Shown here one piece after another: positions 41,529-49,508 of a DNA stretch of 49,508 nucleotides (the first letter of the stretch is position 1; each line of letters begins with the position of its first letter). Under the pieces are notes generated by a model that saw only the letters and a program-made list of their open reading frames with translations, was not told the DNA's origin and did not search any database. The position numbers and the translations under genes were made by a program. The stretch is from Natrialba hulunbeirensis JCM 10989. GTDB taxonomy: Archaea > Halobacteriota > Halobacteria > Halobacteriales > Natrialbaceae. The DNA lies in NCBI RefSeq assembly GCF_000337575.1, contig NZ_AOIM01000041.1:358276-407783 (forward strand), read 5' to 3'.

Positions 41529-43109
41529 CTATTCCAGTTTCTCGGGCTCGTCAGATCGTTCCTCTAGCTTGTACTTCTGAATCTTCCCCGAGGTCGTCCG
41601 CGGCAGTTCGTCGATGAACTCGACCTCACGGGGGTGTTTGTAGGCCGCGACGTTGTCGAGGAAGAACTCGGTGATTTCCTCCTCGGTGACGTCGACGCCG
41701 GGTTCCGCATCGGGTGTCGGAACGACGAACGCCTTCGGAACCTCGTTACGGCGTTCGTCCGGGATGCCGACGACGGCTCCCTCCGCGACGGCCTCGTGTT
41801 CGGAGAGGAGTTCCTCGAGTTCGCTCGGATAGACGTTGTAGCCCGCGGTGACGATGACGTGTTTCTTCCGGTCGACGATCTCATAGTAGTTCTCCGCGTC
41901 GCGGCGGGCGATATCACCGGTCCGGAAGTAGCCGTCGTCGGTGAAGGCGGCCTCGGTCGCCTCCGGACGGTTGTGATACCCTTTCATGACCTGCGGGCCG
42001 CGAACGAGGAGTTCTCCCTCCTCGCCCGGCGGGACTTCCTCGCCGCTGCTGTCGACGACCTTGCAGTCGGTCATTCGGAGTGGCTGGCCGATCGTCCCGT
42101 GGCGCAGGCCGAACGTCGAGTTCGACTGCGTGTGGGTCGCACCGTGGGTCTCGGTGAGCCCGTACCCCTCCTGCATGTCGACACCTGCAACCGATTCGAA
42201 CTCCTTCTGGACCGCGACGGACATCTTTGCCCCGCCCTCACCGGCCATCTCGAGTGTGGTCAGATCGTAGTCGCCGAACTCGTCGCTGTTGACGATGTCG
42301 ACGTACATCGCGGTGACGCCGACGAAGTGGGTGATCGCCTCGTCCTCTATCAGTCCCATTGCCGTCTCGCCGTCCCAGTTGGCGGCGCTCCGGAGGAAGA
42401 CACGCCCGCCCTGAATCAGCGGCTGCCAGGCGGTGTGCGTAAAACCAGTGATGTGATACAGCGGCAGCCAGACGAGACTGCGGGTTTCCTCGGGTTCGAG
42501 GGCGCTTTCCTGTGAAAGCGTCGCGAACATCTGTGCCCGGAAGTTCCGGTGGGTCGTCTCGACACCCTTCGGCTTCCCCGTCGTTCCCGAGGTGTACGGC
42601 AATAGCGCGACGTCGTCGTCCGCCCGCTCGACGAACCGCTCCTCGCCGCGAACGGATTCGAAGGCGTGGACGTCGTCGTCGGTGCTCGCGACACTGATGA
42701 CGGTTGGGTCGGTTTCGGCGTCCTCGAGTCCCTCCTGGAGATGCGGCAGGAGCGCGGCGTGGGTCAGGACCGCCGTCGCGCCGGTGTCCTCGAGTTGGTA
42801 GGCGAGTTCGCGCCGGCGGTACTGCGGGTTGACCGGTGAGACGGCGACACCCGCCTTGAACGCGCCGAGCGAGCCGATCAGGTAGGCAGGACAGTTCGGC
42901 AGGTAGAGCAACATGGCGTCACCGGGTTCGATTCCCAGGTCGGCGAGACCGCCGGCGAACCGGGCGCTCTCCGCGCGGAGTTCTTCGTGTGTGTGCTCTA
43001 TTCCGTGGTACTCGATCGCGACCGCGTCGCCGTGATGGCGTGCCGTCTCGTCGTGCAACCGCGCGGCGTTGCCCTCTCTGGCCGCGTCACTGATGTCGTC
43101 TATGTCCAT
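41529..43109 (-). CDS. fadD: Acyl-CoA synthetase / fatty acid--CoA ligase
   Basis: A 526-residue ANL-superfamily ligase that activates a carboxylic acid to its CoA thioester using ATP. The phosphate loop is YTSGTTGKPKGVETTHRN. The adenylate site has EGYGLTETHG, GYFRTGDIAR and VDRKKHVIVTAGYNVYPSEL, and the catalytic Lys is in PRTTSGKIQKYKLEE at the C-terminus. The length is normal for medium- or long-chain ligases. ATG 43109 is favoured by a TATA box (43131-43140) at leaderless spacing. It is divergent from an acyl-CoA dehydrogenase, the next enzyme in the pathway. Confidence 0.92.
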   Translation of the reverse strand: MDIDDISDAAREGNAARLHDETARHHGDAVAIEYHGIEHTHEELRAESARFAGGLADLGIEPGDAMLLYLPNCPAYLIGSLGAFKAGVAVSPVNPQYRRRELAYQLEDTGATAVLTHAALLPHLQEGLEDAETDPTVISVASTDDDVHAFESVRGEERFVERADDDVALLPYTSGTTGKPKGVETTHRNFRAQMFATLSQESALEPEETRSLVWLPLYHITGFTHTAWQPLIQGGRVFLRSAANWDGETAMGLIEDEAITHFVGVTAMYVDIVNSDEFGDYDLTTLEMAGEGGAKMSVAVQKEFESVAGVDMQEGYGLTETHGATHTQSNSTFGLRHGTIGQPLRMTDCKVVDSSGEEVPPGEEGELLVRGPQVMKGYHNRPEATEAAFTDDGYFRTGDIARRDAENYYEIVDRKKHVIVTAGYNVYPSELEELLSEHEAVAEGAVVGIPDERRNEVPKAFVVPTPDAEPGVDVTEEEITEFFLDNVAAYKHPREVEFIDELPRTTSGKIQKYKLEERSDEPEKLE

Positions 43110-43130
43110 GCACCTGTATATCATACACCA

Positions 43131-43140
43131 CTATTAAAAC
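43131..43140 (-). promoter_or_regulatory. TATA box of the acyl-CoA ligase gene
   Basis: GTTTTAATAG on the minus strand is centred about 27 bp before ATG 43109. It shares a 121-bp spacer with the promoter of the divergent dehydrogenase gene. Confidence 0.6.
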
Positions 43141-43194
43141 GTATCCCGATCCGACACGTCGGGTAGGAACTTTACATTGGTTTCTGGTGTTCGG

Positions 43195-43205
43195 GTATAG
43201 TTTTA
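43195..43205 (+). promoter_or_regulatory. TATA box of the acyl-CoA dehydrogenase gene
   Basis: GTATAGTTTTA is centred about 31 bp before ATG 43231. A weak 5-bp dyad, CCCGA (43145-43149) with TCGGG (43159-43163), lies between the two divergent promoters and might bind a shared regulator. Confidence 0.5.
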
Positions 43206-43230
43206 CAGTGGTGTGTGAGAATGCGTTCGT

Positions 43231-44481
43231 ATGGAATACCACGATTCCGAGACGGCGAAGGCGGTTGCGGGCCGGGTAGAGTCCTTCATGGACGAGGTCG
43301 TCATCCCACGCGAGCGGGAGGCGCTTGCAACGGGCGAGCAGATTCCAATGCACGAAATCGAGGGGCTCTGGGAGGAAGCGAAAGAGCGGGATCTCTTCGC
43401 TCCGCAGGTGCCGGAAAAGTACGGCGGCCAGGGCCTGGACTTTAGCGATATGCTGCCCTCCTTCGAGCAGGTCGGGCGGTCACTCATCGGCGCGCACGCG
43501 ATTCGCGCGAACGCGCCACAGGAGGGCAACATGCACACCCTCGAGATGGTCGGCACCGAGGAGCAAAAGGAGGAGTACCTCCGACCGCTCGTCCAGGGTG
43601 AGATGTCCTCCGCGTTCGCGATGACAGAGCCCAAACAGGGCGGGGGCTCCGATCCGAAGATGCTCCAGAGCACCGCCGTCAAGGACGGTGACGAGTGGGT
43701 CATCAACGCCCACAAGTGGTGGACGTCGGACGGGCTCGACGCCGACTTTTACCTCCTGATGGCACGGACGGATCTGGACGCCCACCCCTACGAGGGAACG
43801 TCGATCATCCTCGTGCCGCGAGACGCTGACGGTGTCGAAGTCGTCCGGAACGTCCCCCATCTGGGCGGCCACGGCATCACCGAACGCACCGGCGGCCACG
43901 CCGAGATGAAGTTCGACAACGTTCGCGTGCCGATCGAGAACACGATCGGCGAGGAGAACGCCGGCTTCCGGATCGCCCAGATGCGCCTCGGCGGCGGCCG
44001 ACTCACCCACTGTATGCGCTACTCCGGGATGGCCGAGCGGTCGCTCGACATCGCGAAAGCCTACCTCGCAGAGCGTGAGGCGTTCGGCTCGACCCTAGAG
44101 GAGAAGCAGGCGCTTCGTCACCGGATTGCCGACGCCGAAACGCGACTGCACGCCGCCCGGACGATGGTCCGTCACGCCGCGCGCGAACTCGACCGCAGCG
44201 ACGCCCGCATCGAGGTCGCGATGGCGAAGATGTTCACCGCGAACGTCACCCAGGACACCATCGACCTCGCGCTGCAGTGTTGTGGCGGCAACGGTATTGG
44301 GAAGGACCTCCCGATCGCGCACTTCTACGAAGCCGTCCGCGCGTTCCGTATCGTCGACGGCGCAGACGAGGTCCACCGCCGTTCGATCGCCCGCTGGGCG
44401 TTTGAGGACGTCGACGAGACCGAGATCGAGAACACGCTGCAGTTCGACGAGGACCTGCGGATCGACGAACTGGACGACTGA
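43231..44481 (+). CDS. Acyl-CoA dehydrogenase (ACAD10/11-like)
   Basis: A 416-residue FAD enzyme that introduces the alpha-beta double bond into acyl-CoA. FAMTEPKQGGGSDPKML is the FAD/substrate segment, VINAHKWWTSDGLDADFYLL follows, and AEREAFGSTLEEKQALRHRI and LQCCGGNGIGKDLPIAHFYE are the C-terminal helical-domain motifs. The end VDGADEVHRRSIARWAFED resembles ACAD10/11-type proteins, which prefer long or branched substrates. It is divergent from the acyl-CoA ligase gene and converges with the thiolase gene, making a compact beta-oxidation locus. Confidence 0.93.
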   Translation: MEYHDSETAKAVAGRVESFMDEVVIPREREALATGEQIPMHEIEGLWEEAKERDLFAPQVPEKYGGQGLDFSDMLPSFEQVGRSLIGAHAIRANAPQEGNMHTLEMVGTEEQKEEYLRPLVQGEMSSAFAMTEPKQGGGSDPKMLQSTAVKDGDEWVINAHKWWTSDGLDADFYLLMARTDLDAHPYEGTSIILVPRDADGVEVVRNVPHLGGHGITERTGGHAEMKFDNVRVPIENTIGEENAGFRIAQMRLGGGRLTHCMRYSGMAERSLDIAKAYLAEREAFGSTLEEKQALRHRIADAETRLHAARTMVRHAARELDRSDARIEVAMAKMFTANVTQDTIDLALQCCGGNGIGKDLPIAHFYEAVRAFRIVDGADEVHRRSIARWAFEDVDETEIENTLQFDEDLRIDELDD

Positions 44482-44514
44482 GAGAGAATCAGAACACAGC
44501 AAAAACAGGGCTGG

Positions 44515-45663
44515 TTAGACGCGCTCGATAATCGTCGCCACACCCTGTCCGAACCCGATACACATCGTCGACAGCGCGGTGTCCTGCCCGGTCCGCTCGA
44601 GTTCGTGTACCAGTTTCGTCAGTAGCATCGCGCCCGTCCCACCGAGCGGGTGGCCGTGCGCGATCGCCCCGCCGTTGACGTTGACCTGCTCCCAGGAAAC
44701 GCCGGTCTCCTCGAGCCAGGCCGCGACCACGGAGGCAAACGCTTCGTTGACCTCGAAGAGGTCGATCTCTTCGAGTTCCATGTCGGCCTTCTCGAGTACC
44801 CCTTCGGTCGCGGGGATCGGACCGGTCAGCATCGTGATCGGATCGACGCCGACGACCTCGGTCTGGACGATGCGGGCCATCGGCTTCCAGCCGTGTTCCT
44901 CGGCGGCTTCCCTGCTGGCGATGAGGAGCGCCGACGAGCCGTCGACGATGCCGGAGGAGTTGCCCGGGTGGTGGACGCCGTTGCCTTCCTCGCGGAACGC
45001 GAGCGGGAGGCCGGCGAGCGTCTCGAGGTCGGTCTCCGGGCGCGGGTGTTCGTCCTGCTCGACGGTGATCTCTTCGCCGTCGAGTTCGGTTTCGACGGGG
45101 ACGACCTGGTCGTCGTAGTAGCCCGCATCCCAGGCCTCGCCCCACCGGCGCTGGGAGTCGACGGCGAGTTCGTCGAGTTCCTCGCGGCTGAAGTCGTAGT
45201 TCTCGGCGATGCGCTCTGCGCCCTCGCCCTGATGAGTGAGTTCGTCGAAGTACTCGAAGTAGGTGTCAGTGACGCCGTCGCCGTCAGAGCCCATCGGCTC
45301 GCGAGTCATGTGCTCGACGCCGCCGGCGACCAGCACGTCGTGCTGGCCGGCCATGACGTTCGCTGCGGCGAAGTTGACGGCCTGCTGGCCCGAGCCGCAC
45401 ATTCGGTTTAGCTGGACGCCGGGAACGCCGTCGCCCCAGCCGGCGACCATCGGCGCGAGGCGGCCGATGTTCGCGCCCTGTTCGCCGATCGGGGTTACAC
45501 AGCCGTAGATCACGTCCTCGACGACCTCGGGATCGAACTCGTTTCGCTCCTCGAGTGCCTCGAGTGGCTTCGCTGCGAGATCCTGTGGGTGAGTGTCGCG
45601 GAAGGAGCCGTCGCGCTTGCCGAACGGCGTCCGCACTGCGTCGACGATAACTGCCTCGTGCAT
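44515..45663 (-). CDS. Thiolase / acetyl-CoA C-acetyltransferase
   Basis: A 382-residue thiolase. Catalytic Cys89 is in VQLNRMCGSGQQAVN, His338 is in GGAIAHGHPLGGTGAM and Cys368 is in TMCIGFGQGVATI, so all three active-site residues are present. It cleaves 3-ketoacyl-CoA in beta-oxidation or runs in reverse as acetoacetyl-CoA synthase. The 3-hydroxyacyl-CoA dehydrogenase gene is upstream on the same strand with a 70-bp gap; co-transcription is likely. No start ambiguity: MHEAVIVDAVRTPFG is the family beginning. Confidence 0.94.
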   Translation of the reverse strand: MHEAVIVDAVRTPFGKRDGSFRDTHPQDLAAKPLEALEERNEFDPEVVEDVIYGCVTPIGEQGANIGRLAPMVAGWGDGVPGVQLNRMCGSGQQAVNFAAANVMAGQHDVLVAGGVEHMTREPMGSDGDGVTDTYFEYFDELTHQGEGAERIAENYDFSREELDELAVDSQRRWGEAWDAGYYDDQVVPVETELDGEEITVEQDEHPRPETDLETLAGLPLAFREEGNGVHHPGNSSGIVDGSSALLIASREAAEEHGWKPMARIVQTEVVGVDPITMLTGPIPATEGVLEKADMELEEIDLFEVNEAFASVVAAWLEETGVSWEQVNVNGGAIAHGHPLGGTGAMLLTKLVHELERTGQDTALSTMCIGFGQGVATIIERV

Positions 45664-45733
45664 GTGTGTGCGTCACAGTATTCCAGCGAGCACTATAGAC
45701 GTTCCGAACGGCTGACTGCTCACATGGACGCGC

Positions 45734-46471
45734 TCACTCCCACTCCTCACCGATCCCCCGCAATGCGAACGGCCCGGCCGGCAGATTGTAACCCTCCTCG
45801 AGTGCTTTATCGACCTGTGCTTCCGTGGCGATCCCCTCGTCGACGATTGTCTGTGCCTCCTCGCGCATCGCTGCGTGACAGCGGTTGGCGACGAAGCCGT
45901 AGGAGCCCGGATCGTCGTCGATCGTGATTCGCGTCTTCCCGAGTTCGTCGACGAGGTCCTCGGCGCGGTCGACGACCGCCTGATCGGTTTCGGGTGCCTC
46001 GACGATTTCGACCATCGACATGATCGGCACCGGGTTGAAGAAGTGCGTGACGGCAACCCGCGAGGGATCCGAGACGGCGTTCGCGATCGCGGTTACCGAG
46101 AAGCCGCTCGTGTTCGAGTACAGCGGCTGCTCGTCGGTCACCGCATCGAGTTCGCGGAAGACCTGACCCTTGATCGCGAGGTCTTCAGTGACGGCTTCGA
46201 TGACGAACGCCGTGCCTGCGGCCGCCTCCTCCATGTCCGTCGTGAACGAGATCCGATCGAGGATGTTCTGTTTCTCGTCCTCGTCGAGGTACCCACCCTC
46301 GACGGCATCGTCGAGGCCGTAGTTCCCGGAGACAAGTCGGTCTCGCGCCTCGTCTACCAACTCGTCCGACAGTTCGCGAACGCGAACCTCGTAGCCGGCC
46401 CGCGCGAGCACTTGTGCGATTCCCGCTCCCATGATCCCGCCGCCGATCACTGCAACTGGTCCCTGTGACAT
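45734..46471 (-). CDS. 3-hydroxyacyl-CoA dehydrogenase, short form
   Basis: A 245-residue NAD-dependent dehydrogenase oxidising 3-hydroxyacyl-CoA to 3-ketoacyl-CoA. The nucleotide loop is VIGGGIMGAGIAQVLARAGY, and SNTSGFSVTAIA and the catalytic-His segment RVAVTHFFNPVPIMSMVEIV follow. The C-terminal domain runs GFVANRCHAAMREEA to NLPAGPFALRGIGEEWE and stops there. Stand-alone members are usually about 280 residues, so the last helices of the dimer and substrate domain are absent. This may be a natural short haloarchaeal form or a truncation. It lies upstream of the thiolase gene. Confidence 0.9.
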   Translation of the reverse strand: MSQGPVAVIGGGIMGAGIAQVLARAGYEVRVRELSDELVDEARDRLVSGNYGLDDAVEGGYLDEDEKQNILDRISFTTDMEEAAAGTAFVIEAVTEDLAIKGQVFRELDAVTDEQPLYSNTSGFSVTAIANAVSDPSRVAVTHFFNPVPIMSMVEIVEAPETDQAVVDRAEDLVDELGKTRITIDDDPGSYGFVANRCHAAMREEAQTIVDEGIATEAQVDKALEEGYNLPAGPFALRGIGEEWE

Positions 46472-46616
46472 GCTATCGACACCACTGTGTGTTCTGTTAA
46501 CGCTTTTGGTCGCGCCGCAGATCCGCCGGTGGGCGTACGCTTATGGGGTCGTTGTTCGAATCTCACGACAATGGCTACACGCTCCGCAACGATCCGTCGC
46601 GACCGAGGTGCGTCGA

Positions 46617-47630
46617 ATGCCGACTAAGCCGCTGACCGAACTCGAGTCCATGGTCGGCGAGTCGAAGCAGACTGTCGAAAACTTCCGGATTGAGGCGGGG
46701 AAAGTCGAAGAATTCGCTCGCGCGATCACGGACACGAACCCGGTGTTCAGAGACGAGGCCGTCGCACGAGAGCGCGGTTTCGATGCGGTTCCGGCACCGC
46801 TGACGTTCCCGCGGGTAAAGCGATTCCCGCGGTATCAGGTCGGCGCTGACGCCGAGGTGGACGAACGGGAGGAGGGCCACTACGGCTTCGACCTCGGATT
46901 TCGACCAGAGTACGTCCTCCACGGCGAGCAGGCCTACGAGTACGAGCGGCCGCTGCTCGTCGGCGACGTACTGACCGGCGAGACGACGCTCGCCGAGGTC
47001 TACCAGCGCGACGGCGGCCGCGCCGGAACGATGACCTTCGCGGTACTCGAGACGGCCTACCGTGACCAGTCGGGAGAACTCGTGCTCACCGACCGGGCGA
47101 CGGCGATCGAGACGGAGGGGGCGATCGACGATGGTGGCGACGAGGACACGCCCGCTGGTGACGCAGCGACCACTCACGAGTCCGAACCTCAACCCCACTC
47201 CGTCGACCGTCCGCAATCTACAGCCGTACTCGAGTCCGGCCAATCCGGCCCGACCGTCCTCGCCGCCGACCTCGAGCGGCGCGACTTCGTCAAGTACGCG
47301 GGCGCGAGTGGCGATTTCAATCCGATTCACTACGACGAGCCGTACGCGACGGCGGCGGGCAACGAGAGCGTCTTCGGCCAGGGAATGTTTACGGCTGGCG
47401 TCGCCTCCCGCGTCGTCACGGACTGGTTCGGCCGCGAGACGATTTCGTCGTTCGGCGTGCGGTTTCAGTCGCGCGTCTTCCCCGGCGAGACCATCGTCGC
47501 GACAGGAGAAGTCGAGTCGGTGTCGCAGGACGAAACTGTCGATGTGACGGTCGAAGCCGCGACGCCGAGCGGGAAGACGCTTCTGACCGGGACTGCGACG
47601 GCGGATCTGTCGCGGTCGAACAGTCAGTAG
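46617..47630 (+). CDS. MaoC-family double hot-dog (R)-specific enoyl-CoA hydratase
   Basis: About 337 residues from ATG 46617. The N-terminal hot-dog (residues about 10-165) is of the MaoC_dehydrat_N type (VEEFARAITDTNPVFRDEA, APLTFPRVKRF). A disordered acidic linker follows (about 170-215). The C-terminal hot-dog contains the hydratase-2 motif GDFNPIHYDEPYA, with Asp233 and His238 as the likely catalytic pair. The product would be an enoyl-CoA hydratase acting between the dehydrogenase and 3-hydroxyacyl steps, or in PHA precursor supply. It is divergent from the 3-hydroxyacyl-CoA dehydrogenase gene. Confidence 0.9.
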   Translation: MPTKPLTELESMVGESKQTVENFRIEAGKVEEFARAITDTNPVFRDEAVARERGFDAVPAPLTFPRVKRFPRYQVGADAEVDEREEGHYGFDLGFRPEYVLHGEQAYEYERPLLVGDVLTGETTLAEVYQRDGGRAGTMTFAVLETAYRDQSGELVLTDRATAIETEGAIDDGGDEDTPAGDAATTHESEPQPHSVDRPQSTAVLESGQSGPTVLAADLERRDFVKYAGASGDFNPIHYDEPYATAAGNESVFGQGMFTAGVASRVVTDWFGRETISSFGVRFQSRVFPGETIVATGEVESVSQDETVDVTVEAATPSGKTLLTGTATADLSRSNSQ

Positions 47631-47640
47631 CGACCGCTCA

Positions 47641-47715
47641 GATGCGAGTTCGACGGGGCCACTCAAGCGCGAGTTCGATAGGGCCATTCACGCACGAGTG
47701 CGACAGGGCCGCTCA
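47641..47715. repeat. Three tandem 25-bp repeats between convergent genes
   Basis: Units at 47641-47665, 47666-47690 and 47691-47715 share the pattern GCGAGTTCGA..GGGCCA.TCA with several changes each. The third unit includes the stop codon of the minus-strand R2-like oxidase gene. The array fills the whole spacer. Confidence 0.8.
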
Positions 47716-48642
47716 GTCAGCCGTGGCTTCCGCCTTGAGTGCCGCCCGAACATCACCGTACTGGTCGAAGCGCTCGGCACCGATGTAGTCGATCGTATCC
47801 TGAAGATACTGGACGAGCTGGTGGCCGATCCGTTCTTGATCGTAGCCCTCGAACGGCTGCTCGTCATAGAGCGGGTCGCTCAGCAACCGATTCTCGACGT
47901 ACTCATCGATCCGCGGCTCGTAGACATCGGCGACGATCTCGGGTTCGGCGATTGCGAGCTGTTTCATCACCCAGCGGCCGTTCTCGATGTGACGGGTTTC
48001 GTCCTGTCGGACCTTGCCGATCGCCTGCTGGAACGACTCGAGTACGGAGTCTCTGCCCATCTGGTCGGCCTTCAGTTCGATCATCTGGTCGAAGCTGAGG
48101 TAGCCGCCGCGGGCGAGTTGTGCCTCGACGATGCCCATGTAGTTGAGGTAGGCTTCTCCGAGGCTGTAGACGAGGTCAGTCCGGTCCCCGCTGTTGACCG
48201 CCGCGAGGAGGTCGTCTGCGGTGTCGTAGAGGTCGTCCGTGCTGTACCCCTGTTCCTGATAGCCGCCCTCGCGGTAGGGCGCGGTGTCCTGTGTGCCGAA
48301 GACTTCCTCGAAGTACCGGCTGAAGAGGTCGGTGTGTTTGGCCTCTTCGTAGACCTGCTGGGCGAGGTACAGCTCCTCCTGGACGGTGTCGAAGGGCAGC
48401 TCCTCGTTCGGGAGCGCGTCGAGTGCCATCATGTACGGCGCGAGCGTCCGCGTCACGTCCTCCTCGCCGTCGTAGAAGCCGGAACACGTCGCGAGAAAGC
48501 GGTGCTGTTCGGCTTCGGAGAACTGCTGCCAGTCCTCGCGGTCCTGCGTCAGGTCGTAGTCGTCCGGATCCCAGGTTCCCTCGCGCTTTCCCTTCCGGTA
48601 CAGTTCGTAGGACTTCTCGCGATTACTGTAGTCGATCGGCAT
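47713..48642 (-). CDS. R2-like ligand-binding oxidase / ribonucleotide reductase beta-like protein
   Basis: A 309-residue four-helix-bundle di-metal protein of the R2/R2lox group. Metal-site motifs are QQVYEEAKHTDLFSRYF (E..H in helix pair 1) and VRQDETRHIENGRWVMKQL (E..H in pair 2). R2lox proteins bind a long-chain fatty acid and a Mn/Fe centre. This fits a beta-oxidation neighbourhood, but a true R2 subunit cannot be excluded without comparing the radical-site residue. No R1 subunit gene is adjacent. MPIDYSNREKSYELYRKG is the family start. Confidence 0.85.
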   Translation of the reverse strand: MPIDYSNREKSYELYRKGKREGTWDPDDYDLTQDREDWQQFSEAEQHRFLATCSGFYDGEEDVTRTLAPYMMALDALPNEELPFDTVQEELYLAQQVYEEAKHTDLFSRYFEEVFGTQDTAPYREGGYQEQGYSTDDLYDTADDLLAAVNSGDRTDLVYSLGEAYLNYMGIVEAQLARGGYLSFDQMIELKADQMGRDSVLESFQQAIGKVRQDETRHIENGRWVMKQLAIAEPEIVADVYEPRIDEYVENRLLSDPLYDEQPFEGYDQERIGHQLVQYLQDTIDYIGAERFDQYGDVRAALKAEATAD

Positions 48643-48722
48643 GCGAACAACTAACGTGTTTCTGGGAGATAACTGTTCGTCTGTTTTTCACGATTACATG
48701 AACGTCATGAACGAGATCATCC

Positions 48723-49508
48723 TTAGTCCTCTGCCCCAGGATCGACTGGATCGCGATCGTCTCGAGTAGCCGCCGTCTCAGCGTCGAACGTCTCGGCTGG
48801 GATGGAGCCGTCGCGAGCGGACGCACGACCGCTCCGTCCCGAGCGGGCGCGTCCGGAAGCGGTTCCTGTACTGCCGTCTGAAACGCGCTCGTGGGCGTCG
48901 AGCGACGTCATCGTGAGATAGAGCTGACTGGGATCGTGCTTTCGGAGGCGGTACTGATAGTAGCCGTACGCGAGCACGAACCAGCCGAGCAGGACGAGGC
49001 CGACGATCGGCTGCTGGAGCAGCGTGATCACCCAGAAGCAAGCCGTCGTGAGGGCCCCGCCGACGACGGCGAGCAGCAGACCGCGCGAACGCCGGAGTCG
49101 GAACGGTGCGTTCGCGTAGTGCTCGGGGAACTCGCGCGGCAGATTCCAGAGTCCAACGGCACAGAAGAAGTACGCGGTGAGACTCGCCAGGCCGATGAAC
49201 GTCGAGAGGCCGACGATTTCGCCCGCGATGGGAACGAGTAAGAACGGCGGCAAGCCGAGGGCGAGCACCGAGACGTGCGGCGTGTCGAATCGAGGGTGAA
49301 TGCGCGAGAACGATTCGGGAAGGATGCCGTCCCGGCTGGCTCGCATGAGCGTCCGCGAGAAGACGAGCAGCGTCGTGTTGACCGTCGTGACGACGGCGAA
49401 GATCGCACCCGCGGCGATGACGTACTCGCCCCACCAGGGCAGGTAGACCGACGCCACCAGCGCGAGGTCCGCCTCCCCGCCGAGTTGCGTGTAGGGAACG
49501 ACACCGAC
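48723..49508 (-). CDS. APC-superfamily amino acid permease, C-terminal part only
   Basis: The frame is open to the right edge, so the N-terminal half lies outside the window. The visible 261 residues include about six membrane segments: YVIAAGAIFAVVTTVNTTLL, VLALGLPPFLLVPIAGEIVG, STFIGLASLTAYFFCAVGLW, LLLAVVGGALTTACFWVITL and IVGLVLLGWFVLAYGYYQYR among them. SRTLMRASRDGILPESFSRI is the conserved loop of APC transporters. A Ser/Arg/Gly-rich then acidic cytoplasmic tail of about 65 residues follows the last segment. The substrate is unknown. Confidence 0.88.
   Translation of the reverse strand, partial: VGVVPYTQLGGEADLALVASVYLPWWGEYVIAAGAIFAVVTTVNTTLLVFSRTLMRASRDGILPESFSRIHPRFDTPHVSVLALGLPPFLLVPIAGEIVGLSTFIGLASLTAYFFCAVGLWNLPREFPEHYANAPFRLRRSRGLLLAVVGGALTTACFWVITLLQQPIVGLVLLGWFVLAYGYYQYRLRKHDPSQLYLTMTSLDAHERVSDGSTGTASGRARSGRSGRASARDGSIPAETFDAETAATRDDRDPVDPGAED

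Overview
The window is chromosomal DNA of a haloarchaeon. It is GC-rich and codes for very acidic proteins (many Asp/Glu, few Lys). Many genes have a TATA-like box about 25-33 bp before the start codon, which is the usual layout of leaderless haloarchaeal transcripts. Lineage markers agree: a PGF-CTERM surface protein, an archaetidylserine decarboxylase, a GHMP-type archaeal shikimate kinase, a CDC48 AAA ATPase, and UPF0179, DUF5820 and DUF5796 family proteins. An 83-bp inverted-repeat element at 15984-16066 resembles intergenic elements I associate with the Natrialbaceae, but the genus is only an inference. I saw no rRNA, tRNA, CRISPR array or transposase gene.

Layout. 1-3.7 kb: a Tat-exported penicillin acylase (3' end outside the window) divergent from an HxlR regulator, then UPF0179 and DUF5820-like genes. 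3.7-12.2 kb: a long structured leader followed by a four-gene operon of two PrkA-type AAA+ proteins, a YeaH/DUF444 protein with a VWA-type metal site, and SpoVR. 12.3-18.5 kb: a saccharopine-dehydrogenase-like oxidoreductase, a methyltransferase, a FilR1-type regulator, a glycerophosphodiesterase, a response regulator and an SDR enzyme, separated by repeat-bearing spacers. 18.5-24.6 kb: glutamine synthetase, a thioredoxin-like protein, several small haloarchaeal proteins (one a 54-residue zinc ribbon) and the PGF-CTERM surface protein. 24.8-31.4 kb: an Lhr-type helicase, a receiver-only protein lacking its phosphoacceptor Asp, the archaetidylserine decarboxylase of the protein-sorting pathway, and a large-subunit catalase with a C-terminal DJ-1/PfpI domain.

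31.5-37.2 kb: CDC48, a 44-residue zinc finger, two small haloarchaeal families, a broken DUF6498 membrane-protein gene, and the shikimate kinase-chorismate mutase pair. 37.2-38.5 kb: a small AT-rich accessory islet with a membrane protein and a PemK/MazF toxin-antitoxin pair. It is bordered by a second copy of the 3' end of the chorismate mutase gene. 38.5-49.5 kb: a flavodoxin, an AAC(3)-type acetyltransferase, an MBL hydrolase, a fatty-acid activation and beta-oxidation neighbourhood (acyl-CoA ligase, acyl-CoA dehydrogenase, thiolase, short 3-hydroxyacyl-CoA dehydrogenase, double hot-dog MaoC hydratase), an R2-like oxidase, and the C-terminal part of an APC permease.

The most interesting points are the double-AAA+/VWA/SpoVR operon with its folded leader, the toxin-antitoxin islet at the chorismate mutase 3' end, the receiver protein with Ser in place of Asp, and the recurring short tandem repeats in spacers between convergent genes.
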